Shown here: positions 16,351 through 26,149 of the stretch, one piece after another
Layout: each line of letters opens with the position of its first letter
Position numbering within the stretch: the first letter of the stretch is position 1
From: Halobacillus halophilus
GTDB taxonomy: Bacteria > Bacillota > Bacilli > Bacillales > Halobacillaceae
Length of the DNA: 64,000 nt
Direction: 5' to 3'
Assembly: GCF_020171985.1 (NCBI RefSeq)
Contig: NZ_JAIVAL010000003.1
Span: forward strand, 62,001-126,000
Notes under the pieces: generated by a model
Told to the model about the DNA's origin: nothing
What the model saw: the letters and a program-made list of their open reading frames with translations, nothing else
The model's database searches: none
Position numbers and translations under genes: made by a program

Positions 16351-19300
16351 ATGTTGAAAAAATGGTTGTTCATTTGTATGTTGCTGGTGATGGTGTTTGC
16401 TTCAGCAGCTTCCCCTGTTTTAGCCAAGTCAAAGAAAGGAGCTGCGAATGAATGGAGTGAGCAGGAGATCTTTTCAGGCTTGGAAAAAAGCTTAAAAAAT
16501 CCTAATGCTGCATTATCGAAAGGGGAATTCGCTTCCCTGGTGAATCGAGTGTTTGGTTACGAAGACAACGAGGCTGACTATTGGGAAATTGTCTTTGAGG
16601 ACGAAGCTTCCAAAAATTCAGTGATTAAACAAGAAGATGCTGTCGAGATGATGACCTATCTCATGCCCGAAGAAGAAAAGTTAACCTCCAATGAACTAAG
16701 CGTGAAAGCTGAAAAGCCCCTCAAAGTTTCCAAAGCGATGGAGATTTTTGATACGCTGATCGAGCAGACATACACCGAACCGGGTACATATGAGGATGAA
16801 ACAATTGAAGGTACAGCGGTGATCAGTGCAAAGGATGTTACCCTGAAAAACACAACGATCACCGGTGATCTATACATTACCCAGGGGACTAAAGAAGGCT
16901 GGACGAAGTTAGAAAACGTCACGGTAGAAGGAACAACTTACGTGCACAAGCAGGTGCAGAATCACGTACGTCTAATCGATTCCGATGTGAATCAAGTAAA
17001 AATCTACGAACCCGGTCAAAAAGAAACGGATTGGTCGCTCGTATGGTCCGATGAGTTTATGACAGCCGAGATTGATGACTCCAAATGGACCTACGACATC
17101 GGCAACTGGATCGTCGATGAAAATGGTGAAGGAATCGCTCAGGGCTGGGGTAACAACGAGCAGGAATATTACACCGATTCTCCTGAGAATTCGTATATTG
17201 AGGACGGAAAACTGGTTATTAAAGCTCAAAAAGAAGAAGAGCCGATTACCGATCAATTTGGTTCATACGATTATACTTCTGCCAAGCTGAAAACGAAGGG
17301 ATTATTCAGCAAGAAGTACGGTAAATTCGAAGCCCGAATGAAACTTCCGGAAGGCCAAGGGTTCTGGCCTGCCTTTTGGATGATGCCGGAAGACAGTGTC
17401 TATGGGGAATGGGCTGCCTCAGGGGAAATTGACATTATGGAAGCAGCCGGAAGAGACACGAGCAGTATTGGTGGAACGATTCATTATGGTTCACAAAACC
17501 CAAATAATACGTACCGCGGCACGGAATATCATTTTCCAGAAGGAACCGATTACACGGACTATCACACCTACTCTGTGGAATGGGAGCCGGGAGAAATCCG
17601 CTGGTATGTAGACGGAGAACTCTATCAGACACTGAATAACTGGTTCAGTAAAGGGGAAGACGAAGCCGCAAACTATACCTACCCTGCACCTTTTGACCAG
17701 GAATTCTATCTTATTATGAATCTCGCTGTTGGCGGATGGTACGGCGGAAATGCAGATGAAACGACGCCTTTCCCGGGTATCATGGAAGTGGACTACGTCC
17801 GTGTCTATGAATTAACCGGACGCGATTATAAAGAACCTGTGAAACCTGAAATCGAGGATGAAGAGCTTCCTGAAGACGCTAAACAGCCACTGGAAGACGG
17901 AAACCTCATTTATGATAACCAATACACTAAAGAATTCAATCGAGTAGACGATGGAAACGACTCCTACGAGCCAGTGTATTGGAACTTCCTTCAGCTTCCA
18001 GATTTTGAAGGCGCTGGTTCCATCTCAACAGCTGACGTCGATGGAGAGACGTTTGCCAAAACCGAAATTAGTAATCCTGGAAACGCCTTGTGGTCGCTTC
18101 AGCTGATCCAAAATGCAGCGATCGTTGAAGGGCATACGTATAAGGTCAGTTTTGATGCTAAATCCAATACGTCCAGAAACATGATGACCAAAGTTTCAGG
18201 CGGTGCGGAAAGAGGATATGCCAACTACTCCGGCGAGCAGTCGATCGCCCTGTCGGATCAGGTACAATCGTTTGAGTACACCTTCACCCTTAACCAGGAC
18301 ACGGATCTTGCAGCCAGACTCGAATTCAATATGGGCGCAAATGGAACAGCCCCTGTCTGGATTGGAAATGTCCGCATGGAAGATATCACGGGAACAGAAG
18401 AAACAAGTGATCAAAAGACTCCTCTTCCAGATGGAAACCATGTGTACAATGGAACATTTGACCAGGGAGATCAGTCCCGCATGATTTATTGGAACGTGAA
18501 TACCTCAGATGATGCGGTCGCAGAAGCAAGCGTTGACTCCGAAACACGCGAACTGCACCTGGATATTTCGGAAGGCGGAGACTCCCCTGAAGCTGTCCAG
18601 CTGAGTCAAACAGGACTTCAATTTCTGAAAGGAAATACGTACGCTCTTACGTTTGAAGGACGTGCTGAGGAAAATCAATCCATTGAAGTGGCTTTCCTGA
18701 GTAAAGACGGCACGGTTCGTTATGCAGAGCAGGATGTTCAGTTAACGAAAGATATGAATACGCACGAAGTTACGTTTGAAATGCCGCAGGATATCACGGA
18801 TCGTGAAGGACAGCTTGTTTTTAATACAGGCGGAAAGTCAGCCAGTATATACTTGGACAACGTCGTCCTGCTTCAAACATCCAGTTTTATTGATTACAGT
18901 AACGTAGACCTTTATCCTTTGACCAATGGAGACTTTACAGCTGGACTGGACGAGTGGTCTACTTATATTCACTTTGATGCCGGCGCTGAAATTACAGCTG
19001 ACAATGGAGAACTTCAGGCTCATATTACCAATCCAGGTAATGAAATGTGGAGTGTACTCCTAGAACAGCCAGGACTTAAGCTTTCCAAAGGTGTTACGTA
19101 CGAACTATCCTTTGACGCACGTTCCACTGTGGAAAGAGACATCGAACTTACGATAGAGAATGCTTCTTACCAGAGGTATTTCAGTGAAAAGATAGCACTT
19201 GGCACAGAGACTCAAACCTTCGACTATGAATGGAACATGACCGCGGACGACACGGTTTCCCTGAAGTTTTTAATGGGACAATTTGCTGAGGCTCATGACG

Positions 19301-19353
19301 TTTATATCGACAATGTCGTTTTACAAGTAAAGAATGCAAGTGAATACGAATAA
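16351..19353 (+). CDS. Secreted GH16 beta-1,3(-1,4)-glucanase with C-terminal CBM-like repeats
   Basis: A 1000-residue secreted endoglucanase. Signal peptide about 1-25; an N-terminal region (30-220) with one degenerate SLH-like stretch (LSKGEFASLVNRVFGY) and a short beta-helix-like segment rich in Thr and Val; GH16 catalytic domain about 225-490; then three beta-sandwich modules of CBM4/9 type (about 515-680, 690-845, 853-995). The catalytic motif GEIDIMEAAG supplies nucleophile E359 and acid/base E364. The layout fits laminarinase/lichenase acting on beta-glucans outside the cell. GGAGG lies five bases before ATG. Two LacI-type operators upstream and its place beside the LacI, ABC and GH1 genes make it the extracellular arm of the regulon. 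Confidence 0.93.
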   Translation: MLKKWLFICMLLVMVFASAASPVLAKSKKGAANEWSEQEIFSGLEKSLKNPNAALSKGEFASLVNRVFGYEDNEADYWEIVFEDEASKNSVIKQEDAVEMMTYLMPEEEKLTSNELSVKAEKPLKVSKAMEIFDTLIEQTYTEPGTYEDETIEGTAVISAKDVTLKNTTITGDLYITQGTKEGWTKLENVTVEGTTYVHKQVQNHVRLIDSDVNQVKIYEPGQKETDWSLVWSDEFMTAEIDDSKWTYDIGNWIVDENGEGIAQGWGNNEQEYYTDSPENSYIEDGKLVIKAQKEEEPITDQFGSYDYTSAKLKTKGLFSKKYGKFEARMKLPEGQGFWPAFWMMPEDSVYGEWAASGEIDIMEAAGRDTSSIGGTIHYGSQNPNNTYRGTEYHFPEGTDYTDYHTYSVEWEPGEIRWYVDGELYQTLNNWFSKGEDEAANYTYPAPFDQEFYLIMNLAVGGWYGGNADETTPFPGIMEVDYVRVYELTGRDYKEPVKPEIEDEELPEDAKQPLEDGNLIYDNQYTKEFNRVDDGNDSYEPVYWNFLQLPDFEGAGSISTADVDGETFAKTEISNPGNALWSLQLIQNAAIVEGHTYKVSFDAKSNTSRNMMTKVSGGAERGYANYSGEQSIALSDQVQSFEYTFTLNQDTDLAARLEFNMGANGTAPVWIGNVRMEDITGTEETSDQKTPLPDGNHVYNGTFDQGDQSRMIYWNVNTSDDAVAEASVDSETRELHLDISEGGDSPEAVQLSQTGLQFLKGNTYALTFEGRAEENQSIEVAFLSKDGTVRYAEQDVQLTKDMNTHEVTFEMPQDITDREGQLVFNTGGKSASIYLDNVVLLQTSSFIDYSNVDLYPLTNGDFTAGLDEWSTYIHFDAGAEITADNGELQAHITNPGNEMWSVLLEQPGLKLSKGVTYELSFDARSTVERDIELTIENASYQRYFSEKIALGTETQTFDYEWNMTADDTVSLKFLMGQFAEAHDVYIDNVVLQVKNASEYE

Positions 19354-19362
19354 TCCATGATG

Positions 19363-19396
19363 AAAAAGGAAGCTGATGAAGCAGCTTCCTTTTTCA
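19363..19396 (+). terminator. Terminator after GH16 gene
   Basis: AAAAAGGAAGCTG pairs with CAGCTTCCTTTTT around a short loop. Confidence 0.88.
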
Positions 19397-19428
19397 AACT
19401 TTAAGGTTTTTATGTTGGTTTTTCAGTC

Positions 19429-19490
19429 TTGCAATAAATACGGCTCGATATTATAATACATATATGCCAACAATCGAAAGCGCTTTCGAT
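19429..19490 (+). promoter_or_regulatory. Autoregulated promoter of the LacI-family gene
   Basis: TTGCAA (19429-19434), 17 bp, TATAAT (19452-19457), then a perfect 18-bp palindrome ATCGAAAGCGCTTTCGAT at 19473-19490, about ten bases after the predicted transcript start. A repressor bound there would block its own transcription. It shares the operator core with the site at 16214. Confidence 0.78.
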
Positions 19491-19513
19491 ACGGGAGGAG
19501 ATGGAATAAAACC

Positions 19514-20545
19514 ATGGTAACTATATACGATATCGCTAAAAAAACAGGATACTCAGTTACAACCGTATCCAAAGCACTTAACAACTATGCGGATGTCAGT
19601 CAGAAAGCAAGAAAAACCATTTTAGATGCGGTGGAAGAGATGGGGTATTTACCTAATTCTCATGCCCGCACCCTGACGACAAAAAAATCATGGACAATCG
19701 GTGTTATTTTCATCGAATCATTAGGGATTGGGATGAAGCATCCTTTTTTCAGTTCCGTTATTGAAAGCTTCCGCAAAAATGTAGAAATACTCGGCTATGA
19801 TCTGCTATTTGCTTCCCGCATGATCAATAACCAGAAGAAAAGTTACCTCGAGCAGTTCAAATACCGCGGAGTCGACGGAGTAGTAATCGTCAGCTCGTTA
19901 TTTAACGATAAGCAGGTTAAGGAACTCATGGAATCGACTATTCCTACGGTGGTCATTGATTTACATAGCAGCGAATCCGCTGTCGTGAAATCAGATAACT
20001 TCGACGGAAGCTATAAGGCTGTTGATTACCTGTATTCCCTGGGGCACCGTAACATGGCTCATATCGCAGGACACGCCACCACGTTTGCTGGACAGGAAAG
20101 ACTGAATGGTTTCTTAACGTCGACGAAATCATTAGGACTCGATGTACCAGATGAATATATCGTAAACGGAGATTACTTTTCCCGGGAGGGTGGCTATGAA
20201 GCTATGAAAAAACTTCTGGCCCTTCCCCATCTCCCTACCGCTGTCTATGCAGCTGGTGATGAATTAGCGATTGGAGCTATGCAGGCTATCAAAGATGCTG
20301 GTTACAGCGTTCCGGAGGATTTTTCTATTATCGGGTTTGATGATATTGATATCGCCCAGTTCGTGAATCCGCCTTTGACGACCATCCGGCAGAATACGGA
20401 TGTACTCGGTAAAGAAGCTGCGGAATTACTACTCCAGCAAATCAACAGCCGTCAGAAAGTGAACGACAGTATTGTCGTACCGGTTGAGCTCGTCATTCGT
20501 GACAGCTGTAAAGCTCTCGTCCAGACAGAAAGCTCTCCATCCTAA
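19514..20545 (+). CDS. LacI-family repressor of the beta-glucan regulon
   Basis: A 343-residue LacI/GalR regulator. The N-terminal HTH and hinge read TIYDIAKKTGYSVTTVSKAL to about residue 55 (SHARTL hinge helix with the L intercalation position); the periplasmic-binding-protein-like effector domain fills the rest, with the usual PTAVYAAGDELAIGAM and IIGFDDIDIAQFVNPPLTTI motifs. Likely inducer is a beta-gluco-oligosaccharide, inferred from the flanking GH16, ABC and GH1 genes. The nearest GGAGGAG is 13 bases before ATG, longer than usual, and a tiny ATG-GAA-TAA lies between. A palindrome next to its own promoter suggests autorepression. Confidence 0.9.
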   Translation: MVTIYDIAKKTGYSVTTVSKALNNYADVSQKARKTILDAVEEMGYLPNSHARTLTTKKSWTIGVIFIESLGIGMKHPFFSSVIESFRKNVEILGYDLLFASRMINNQKKSYLEQFKYRGVDGVVIVSSLFNDKQVKELMESTIPTVVIDLHSSESAVVKSDNFDGSYKAVDYLYSLGHRNMAHIAGHATTFAGQERLNGFLTSTKSLGLDVPDEYIVNGDYFSREGGYEAMKKLLALPHLPTAVYAAGDELAIGAMQAIKDAGYSVPEDFSIIGFDDIDIAQFVNPPLTTIRQNTDVLGKEAAELLLQQINSRQKVNDSIVVPVELVIRDSCKALVQTESSPS

Positions 20546-20551
20546 TATAAG

Positions 20552-20592
20552 CTGTATCCTTCAAGGTTCGTCCTGGAGGATACAGTTTTTTT
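20552..20592 (+). terminator. Terminator after LacI-family gene
   Basis: CTGTATCCT and AGGATACAG arms with a 16-base loop, followed by seven T. Confidence 0.85.
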
Positions 20593-20606
20593 GTGCGCCG
20601 ACCAAA

Positions 20607-21290
20607 CTATGAGTAAAGGATAGGGACTACAATGACGACTATGGTGTTCCACAGTCCATGAGCAATCATAGGTGCGGTTAATCGCTTCGTATATAAATAA
20701 AGAATCGTATAAGCTGTACTAGGTACAAGAAGATCCACCCATTCTACTAAATCTGCAGGTAAATGACCGGCTGCAAAGAACAAAATGGAGAAAGCAGAAG
20801 CTATAAGCAGTACAATTTTAGAGTCTTTAAAAATGCCTGCTAGCGCGCCAATAAAAAATCCACGGTTGTATAACTCTTCAACAATCCCTCCACCTAAGAT
20901 ACCCAAAGGTAAATACCACAAAATATTCACCCAATTAGAATCAATCATCATGAGAACCTCAGAGATATCTTCACGGGAAGCCCCGCCTGTATGGGGAATG
21001 ATCCAAATAAATTGCACTATGGCCCATCCAATCGCTGCAGCTGCCCCCAGCAGACTATCCTTTTTCCAATTCTCAGTGGTTACGCCTATGCTTCTAAAGT
21101 TCATCTTTAGAGATCGTAACCCAATGTACAATAAAGGGATGACAGTGACGGCTTGCAACAATCCAACAAGAGTTAAACCTGCACCCTTATATCCACCAAA
21201 CGTCCCCATTTGAAAAGGAATTTGCGTGATGATAAACAGAATGAATCCACCTATAATGATTGAAAACCAAATGGCCAGACTCTTAATCAT
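20607..21290 (-). CDS. CPBP-family intramembrane metalloprotease
   Basis: A 227-residue protein with about seven membrane segments. CPBP (Rce1-like/Abi) active-site motifs are present: EELYNRGFFIG (EExxxR), FAAGHLP (FxxxH) and a late HGLWN. Members cleave membrane-embedded substrates or confer bacteriocin immunity; some are only scaffolds. The ATG at 21290 follows GGGGTGG at six bases; the GTG three codons upstream would fall inside that site. It is inserted between LacI and GH1 on the opposite strand from LacI and need not belong to the glucan system. Confidence 0.82.
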   Translation of the reverse strand: MIKSLAIWFSIIIGGFILFIITQIPFQMGTFGGYKGAGLTLVGLLQAVTVIPLLYIGLRSLKMNFRSIGVTTENWKKDSLLGAAAAIGWAIVQFIWIIPHTGGASREDISEVLMMIDSNWVNILWYLPLGILGGGIVEELYNRGFFIGALAGIFKDSKIVLLIASAFSILFFAAGHLPADLVEWVDLLVPSTAYTILYLYTKRLTAPMIAHGLWNTIVVIVVPILYS

Positions 21291-21488
21291 ACTTGCCACC
21301 CCATTTCAATAAGTATGTTACGTACAGAAAGTGGCTCCCTCCTAATGTTGAAGTGAAACGTGATTTTCCAATTGCTCTCCCCATTTAAATTCTCGTCATT
21401 CAATGGACTTATTAACCTTATTTATATCTTCAGGAACCGTCTTTATATACGTATATAGTAGAAAACCGTTTCAATTTTCAGTGATAAT

Positions 21489-21527
21489 AAAAAGAAAAAG
21501 ACTGCTAGGAATTTTTCCCGGCAGCCT
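21489..21527 (-). terminator. Terminator of the glucan transporter-GH1 operon
   Basis: Minus strand: GGCTGCCGGGAA, loop, TTCCTAGCAGTC, then TCTTTTTCTTTTTATT. The stem has a few mismatches. It lies just after the GH1 stop. Confidence 0.75.
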
Positions 21528-21534
21528 TTTTAAC

Positions 21535-22878
21535 TTAAATCTCGAAAAAGTTATTATGAACCGTCTGCTGATACCAGTAATAGCTCTCTTTCTTCGTTCT
21601 TTCAAACGTACGGTAGTTGACATGAACAGCTCCAAATCGCTTACTGTACCCTTCCGCCCACTCGAAGTTATCGAGCAGCGACCAAAGGATATACCCCTTA
21701 ATCGGAACTCCAGATTTCATAGCACGATGCAGAGCGGTTAAGTGTTTTTTCAAATAATCAATACGCGGCTGATCGTCGACAATACCGTTCTCTACTTCAT
21801 GATTATAGCAGGCTCCATTCTCCGTAATATAAATTGGAACCTCGCCGTATTGCTGGTGAATATAGGTTAATAGTTTATAGAATCCTTCCGAATAGACGGG
21901 CCAGCCAATATCGGTCTTATCGTAATCCACCCAGATCGGTTCCGATTCAAACAATCCGCTGCCTTCTTTATAGCGCGCAATACTGCCCGAATAATAGTTG
22001 ATTCCCATAAAATCAATCGGCTGAGATATCGTTTCCATATCGCCTTCTTCAACTTTTAGATGCGCATTGTTATCGGCAAAAATGGATTGAAGAAGCTCAG
22101 GGTAACTCCCTTTGAACACAGGGTCCATAAACCATTCGACCTTCCACTGCATCTCGCGGCGGCAGGCTTCATGATCCTCTTCAGCCGAGCTGAACGGCTC
22201 CAGCCAGTCCGCGTTCGGTGCATAGCCGATTTCCCCGTCAGGAACCATCTCACGAAAAGCTTCGACCGCTTTTCCGTGCGCCAGCAATAAATGATGAGAG
22301 ACATCAACAGCTGCCTGAAGATCCTGCTTACCCGGGGCATGGACGCCTATGTAATTGGATAGGAAAGAAGCACACCACGGTTCGTTAATGGTAATCCAGT
22401 TCTTTACCTGGTCTCCAAACGCTTCGTACATAGCCTTTGCATACTCCTGGAACGCTTCAACCGTATCGCGGTTTTCCCAGCCGCCCTGATCCTGCAGCGA
22501 CTGTGGTAAATCCCAGTGATACAACGTGATCATGGGTTCGATTCCATTCTCAAGAAGCGAGTCAATTAAACGCTGGTAATAAGCGACTCCCTCAGGATTC
22601 ACCTCTCCCTTACCATGGGGAATGACACGCGGCCAGGAAATAGAAAAGCGATACACGTCCACGCCAAGATCCTTTAACAGCTGTACATCTTCTTCATACT
22701 TGTGGTAGCTGTCACACGCATAGTCCCCGTTGTCTCCATTTTTCACGTTTCCCGGGGTATGCGAAAAGGTATCCCAGATCGAAGGAGTCCGGCCGCCTAT
22801 ATTGGCCGCTCCTTCAATTTGGTAAGCTGCTGTTGCCGCTCCCCATTTCATCGATTTAGGAAATTCGATTGTTGTCAT
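21535..22878 (-). CDS. GH1 beta-glucosidase
   Basis: A 447-residue family 1 glycoside hydrolase, normal length, with no signal peptide, so cytoplasmic. Acid/base glutamate lies in TINEPWCASF and the nucleophile glutamate in YITENGACYN; the early GAATAAYQIEGA and HWDLPQSLQDQGGW blocks are typical. It should release glucose from imported beta-gluco-oligosaccharides such as laminaribiose or cellobiose. It is the last gene of the operon beginning with the binding protein at 26084 and is preceded by GGAGG. No 6-phospho specificity signature is obvious, and the ABC-type partner suggests non-phosphorylated substrates. Confidence 0.92.
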   Translation of the reverse strand: MTTIEFPKSMKWGAATAAYQIEGAANIGGRTPSIWDTFSHTPGNVKNGDNGDYACDSYHKYEEDVQLLKDLGVDVYRFSISWPRVIPHGKGEVNPEGVAYYQRLIDSLLENGIEPMITLYHWDLPQSLQDQGGWENRDTVEAFQEYAKAMYEAFGDQVKNWITINEPWCASFLSNYIGVHAPGKQDLQAAVDVSHHLLLAHGKAVEAFREMVPDGEIGYAPNADWLEPFSSAEEDHEACRREMQWKVEWFMDPVFKGSYPELLQSIFADNNAHLKVEEGDMETISQPIDFMGINYYSGSIARYKEGSGLFESEPIWVDYDKTDIGWPVYSEGFYKLLTYIHQQYGEVPIYITENGACYNHEVENGIVDDQPRIDYLKKHLTALHRAMKSGVPIKGYILWSLLDNFEWAEGYSKRFGAVHVNYRTFERTKKESYYWYQQTVHNNFFEI

Positions 22879-22930
22879 GTTCCGTACCTCCGAATAGCTT
22901 TATAGTTAAGTCGTATGTTCCTGTGATTTT

Positions 22931-23770
22931 TTACTTCACAGAACCTTCTGTAATACTAGAGATAAATAGTTTATTAAACATTAGGAAAATGATGATAAGT
23001 GGTACCGTTGCCCAGAACACACCGGACAGCACCATGCCAAAGTCCATATTATACGATTCATTTAAGGAAGCAAGCGCTACCTGAAGTGTATAAGACTCAG
23101 GGCTTCTTAATACGGTGAACTGCCACAGGAACTCGCCCCATACTAACGTGAAGACGATAATCCCAAGCGTTGCAAACGCCGGTTTAATAATCGGCAGTAC
23201 GATACTGCGGTAAATTCTAAAGTTCGAACACCCATCCAGTTTAGCGGCTTCAATTAATTCATCCGGCACCGACTGGCTTACATATTGCCTCATTAAGAAG
23301 ATTCCGAGCGGATTAAGCAGGTAAACGATACCCGCTCCAAATAATGTATCCAGCCATCCTAGTTGAGAAACCAGATAATACTGTGGAATTAATCCGAGTT
23401 GAGGCGGAATAACCATCGTAAGCAAAATGGATACAAATAAAACGTTTTTCCCTGGAAAATGAAACTTGGCAAATGCAAATCCTGCAAGTGAACTAATCAA
23501 CAACACGAGCAGTGTCGTAATAGTACAGAGCAGGAACGTATTCCACATGGCCTGGAAGAACGGGATCTGATCCAGTACATTTTGAAAGTTTTCCACCAGC
23601 TTCGTTCCGGGAATCATTGCGGGTGGAATAGAGTTATACGCTTCACTTGGCCTTGTCGCCATGACAAACATCCAGTAAAACGGAAATAAAGATAAGAGAG
23701 ATGCTAAGATCAGCACGGCATATATCGGAACCGATTTCATAGAGAATTTTTGCTTATTAGCCTTTGGCAT
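22931..23770 (-). CDS. Sugar ABC transporter permease (MalG type)
   Basis: A 279-residue permease with six membrane segments and the EAA loop EAAKLDGCSNFRIYRSIVLP that contacts the ATPase. Its start overlaps the end of the preceding permease gene by 14 bases, with GAGGGCTAAAC before ATG, so translation is coupled. It pairs with the MalF-type protein to form the channel for oligosaccharides delivered by the lipoprotein encoded first in the operon. Carbohydrate uptake-1 family. Substrate is inferred from GH16 and GH1 to be a beta-glucan oligosaccharide. Confidence 0.9.
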   Translation of the reverse strand: MPKANKQKFSMKSVPIYAVLILASLLSLFPFYWMFVMATRPSEAYNSIPPAMIPGTKLVENFQNVLDQIPFFQAMWNTFLLCTITTLLVLLISSLAGFAFAKFHFPGKNVLFVSILLTMVIPPQLGLIPQYYLVSQLGWLDTLFGAGIVYLLNPLGIFLMRQYVSQSVPDELIEAAKLDGCSNFRIYRSIVLPIIKPAFATLGIIVFTLVWGEFLWQFTVLRSPESYTLQVALASLNESYNMDFGMVLSGVFWATVPLIIIFLMFNKLFISSITEGSVK

Positions 23771-24725
23771 GTTTAGCCCTCACTTTCTTACGTCGTTTAG
23801 ATCCTGATGTTAACCAAGTGTTGATGGATGCAATAATCACAATAATGATAAGCAGTAAGACTGCCGTTGCAGATGCTGTACCAAAGGAATTGAGGTTAAA
23901 GGCATCACGGTATAAATACATAACGACCGTCATCGCTTCATCACGGTTAAATGCTGAACCACCAAGGAAAACAGTAGGTTCTGCGAAGAGTTGAAGTGCT
24001 CCAACCGTAGACATAAAGACGGTTAACACGATGAATGGTTTCAATAGAGGAATCGTAATATGGAAGAACTGCTGCACGCCGTTCGCCCCATCAATCTTAG
24101 CCGCTTCATATAAATCCTTAGGAATACTTTGGAGACCGGCAAGATAAATAATGGTGTTATATCCTACCCATCGCCAGAACACCATTAAGGAAATGGCAAT
24201 CTTCGCTCCCCATTCTGAAGTTTTCCAGTTAATCGGATCTACACCAAACCAGCCGATTACATAGTTCGCAAGGGCCGACTCGTTGTTACTGAAAAAGACC
24301 CCAAATACTAATGCGACTGCTACCATCGACGTAATATATGGCATAAAAATGGTCACGCGGAAGAAATTTGTAAACTTAATGACCGCTAAATTTAAAAAGT
24401 AAGCGAGTATAATACCAACGATTAATTGCGGAGCGGTACCCATAACTCCGATAATAAGTGTGTTATAAAGCGATTTCCAAAATAAGGGGTCCTGAAGCAC
24501 CAATGTAAAGTTCTGCATCCCGACATATTCCATCTCGCCAAACCCGCTCCACTTTTGAAAAGCAAGATAGATACTGAATATAGCGGGGTACAAACCGATA
24601 ATGCCGAAAATGATAAAGAAAGGAGCTACATACAAATAGCCGGACAACATATCTTTTTTACTTTCTGACAGCTTTCTTTTTTTCGGTTCAGCCTTGTCCT
24701 TAGCCTTAGCCCTTGTTAATTCCAC
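23757..24725 (-). CDS. Sugar ABC transporter permease (MalF type)
   Basis: A 322-residue permease. A Lys/Arg-rich N-terminus (about 1-28) precedes six membrane segments; the EAA loop is EAAKIDGANGVQQFFHITIP near residue 208. The start is GTG at 24725, with AGGAGG eight bases away. It is the first of the two channel subunits, following the binding-protein gene by 66 bp. No ATP-binding subunit is encoded anywhere in the cluster, so the importer must borrow a shared ATPase of the MsmX type, as many Bacillus sugar importers do. Confidence 0.9.
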   Translation of the reverse strand: MELTRAKAKDKAEPKKRKLSESKKDMLSGYLYVAPFFIIFGIIGLYPAIFSIYLAFQKWSGFGEMEYVGMQNFTLVLQDPLFWKSLYNTLIIGVMGTAPQLIVGIILAYFLNLAVIKFTNFFRVTIFMPYITSMVAVALVFGVFFSNNESALANYVIGWFGVDPINWKTSEWGAKIAISLMVFWRWVGYNTIIYLAGLQSIPKDLYEAAKIDGANGVQQFFHITIPLLKPFIVLTVFMSTVGALQLFAEPTVFLGGSAFNRDEAMTVVMYLYRDAFNLNSFGTASATAVLLLIIIVIIASINTWLTSGSKRRKKVRAKHAKG

Positions 24726-24791
24726 CCAGACTACCTCCTATTAATAAAGGGCCAGATCATAAGCAGCATCCAGCCCTTTGATTTTCAAAAA

Positions 24792-26084
24792 TTATCGTTT
24801 CATAATGTCTTTGATTCTAGTAACAGCTGCTTCCCATTCTTCTTCTGGGTTCGCGCCTTCACTTACGTTTTGAAGAGCTGTCAGAATTTCGTTGTTCACC
24901 GTTACATAGTTTGGTCCTTTATAAGTAGCGGTAACTTTTTGAGCTGCTTCCGCGAATACTTCTGCTGTATTTTGACCGCCAAAGTACTCGTCCGAATTCT
25001 GAGTAAACTCTTCCATTTCATACGTAGCTGGAGTGGATGGGAATAATCCGCTTTCTACAAATGACTTCAATTGGTTTTCAGGATTAACTAACCATTTAGA
25101 GAATTTATAAACTTCTTCCGCATGTTCAGTTTCTTTTGGAATGGAGATGTAAGATCCACCCCAGTTTCCTGCAAACTGTTCTGGAAGCGTTGTTACGCGC
25201 CATTCGCCCTCAGCTTCAGGTGCGTTTTCTGTCATGTAGCCTTTCAACCAGGCTGGTGCCATCTCTACAGCGAATTCACCTTTGTTTAAAGCAGTGGCCC
25301 ATTCCGGCGTCCACATTTCATAAGCTCCTACATATCCCTGTTCGTTTAACTCAACGGCAAAATCATAAGCATCTTTTACTTTGTTATCCTCATTTTCAAT
25401 AAGCAGATCACCTTCGCGGTTGAAGTAGCTTACTTCAAGAGCATCCATGTTCGCACGGAACGCCATTTCCATACTATCGACCATTGGCTTTCCGGTAGTT
25501 TCTTTTACTGTTGCTGCTGCCTCTTTAAAGGCTTCCGGACTGGAAATTTGCTCTTTTACTTCTGCAGGATCTGTTGGAAGACCTGCATTCTCAAATACGC
25601 CTGTGTGATAATACATCGCTTTCGGTCCGATATCTGTTGGAAGTCCGAATAGGAAATCTCCTGATTCGTTCTCCGCTACTTTCCATTTCCAATCTAAATA
25701 TTTATCCTGGAGATCACCTGCTCCCAGGTCATATAAATTCGTAAAACGCTCCTGTGCTTCACGGAAGCGGTCCAGCTGATCGACTTCAATCATCGTTAAG
25801 TCTGGTGCGCCTGTTCCAGAAGAAATGGCTGTGAATAGGCTATTGTGATGATCGCCAAGTTCAGACTTACGGATTTTAATTTTAACGTTCGGGTTTTCTT
25901 TCTCATATTCTTTAGCCAGGGACTCGTAATTCGTGGCTCCAAACACCCAGAAATCCAGTTCTACTTTTTCCCCGCTATTTCCGTCACCTTCACCTGAAGC
26001 GTTCCCCTCATCATTACTGCACGCAAACAAAATTAAACTTAAACCTAGAAGCAGACCAACTAGCAAACTCTTCTTAAACTTCAC
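24792..26084 (-). CDS. Sugar ABC transporter substrate-binding lipoprotein
   Basis: A 430-residue extracellular binding protein with a lipoprotein signal (LILFAC, C22 lipidated) followed by an acidic Gly/Ser/Asn linker. The body matches the family 1 carbohydrate-binding proteins (VELDFWVFGATNYESLAKEY at the start, the FAVEMAPAWLKGYM region, a Trp-rich C-terminal lobe). It is strongly acidic, as in salt-adapted exoproteins. It heads the operon binding protein-permease-permease-GH1. Two LacI-type operators lie downstream of its promoter and one upstream, so it should be induced by the same signal as the GH16 glucanase. Confidence 0.92.
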   Translation of the reverse strand: MKFKKSLLVGLLLGLSLILFACSNDEGNASGEGDGNSGEKVELDFWVFGATNYESLAKEYEKENPNVKIKIRKSELGDHHNSLFTAISSGTGAPDLTMIEVDQLDRFREAQERFTNLYDLGAGDLQDKYLDWKWKVAENESGDFLFGLPTDIGPKAMYYHTGVFENAGLPTDPAEVKEQISSPEAFKEAAATVKETTGKPMVDSMEMAFRANMDALEVSYFNREGDLLIENEDNKVKDAYDFAVELNEQGYVGAYEMWTPEWATALNKGEFAVEMAPAWLKGYMTENAPEAEGEWRVTTLPEQFAGNWGGSYISIPKETEHAEEVYKFSKWLVNPENQLKSFVESGLFPSTPATYEMEEFTQNSDEYFGGQNTAEVFAEAAQKVTATYKGPNYVTVNNEILTALQNVSEGANPEEEWEAAVTRIKDIMKR

Positions 26085-26149
26085 TGCGTTTCCCCCTTAA
26101 ATAGTAAGTAATGAATACCTGAAGAAATCTACTCTCTCACAACAATTAC

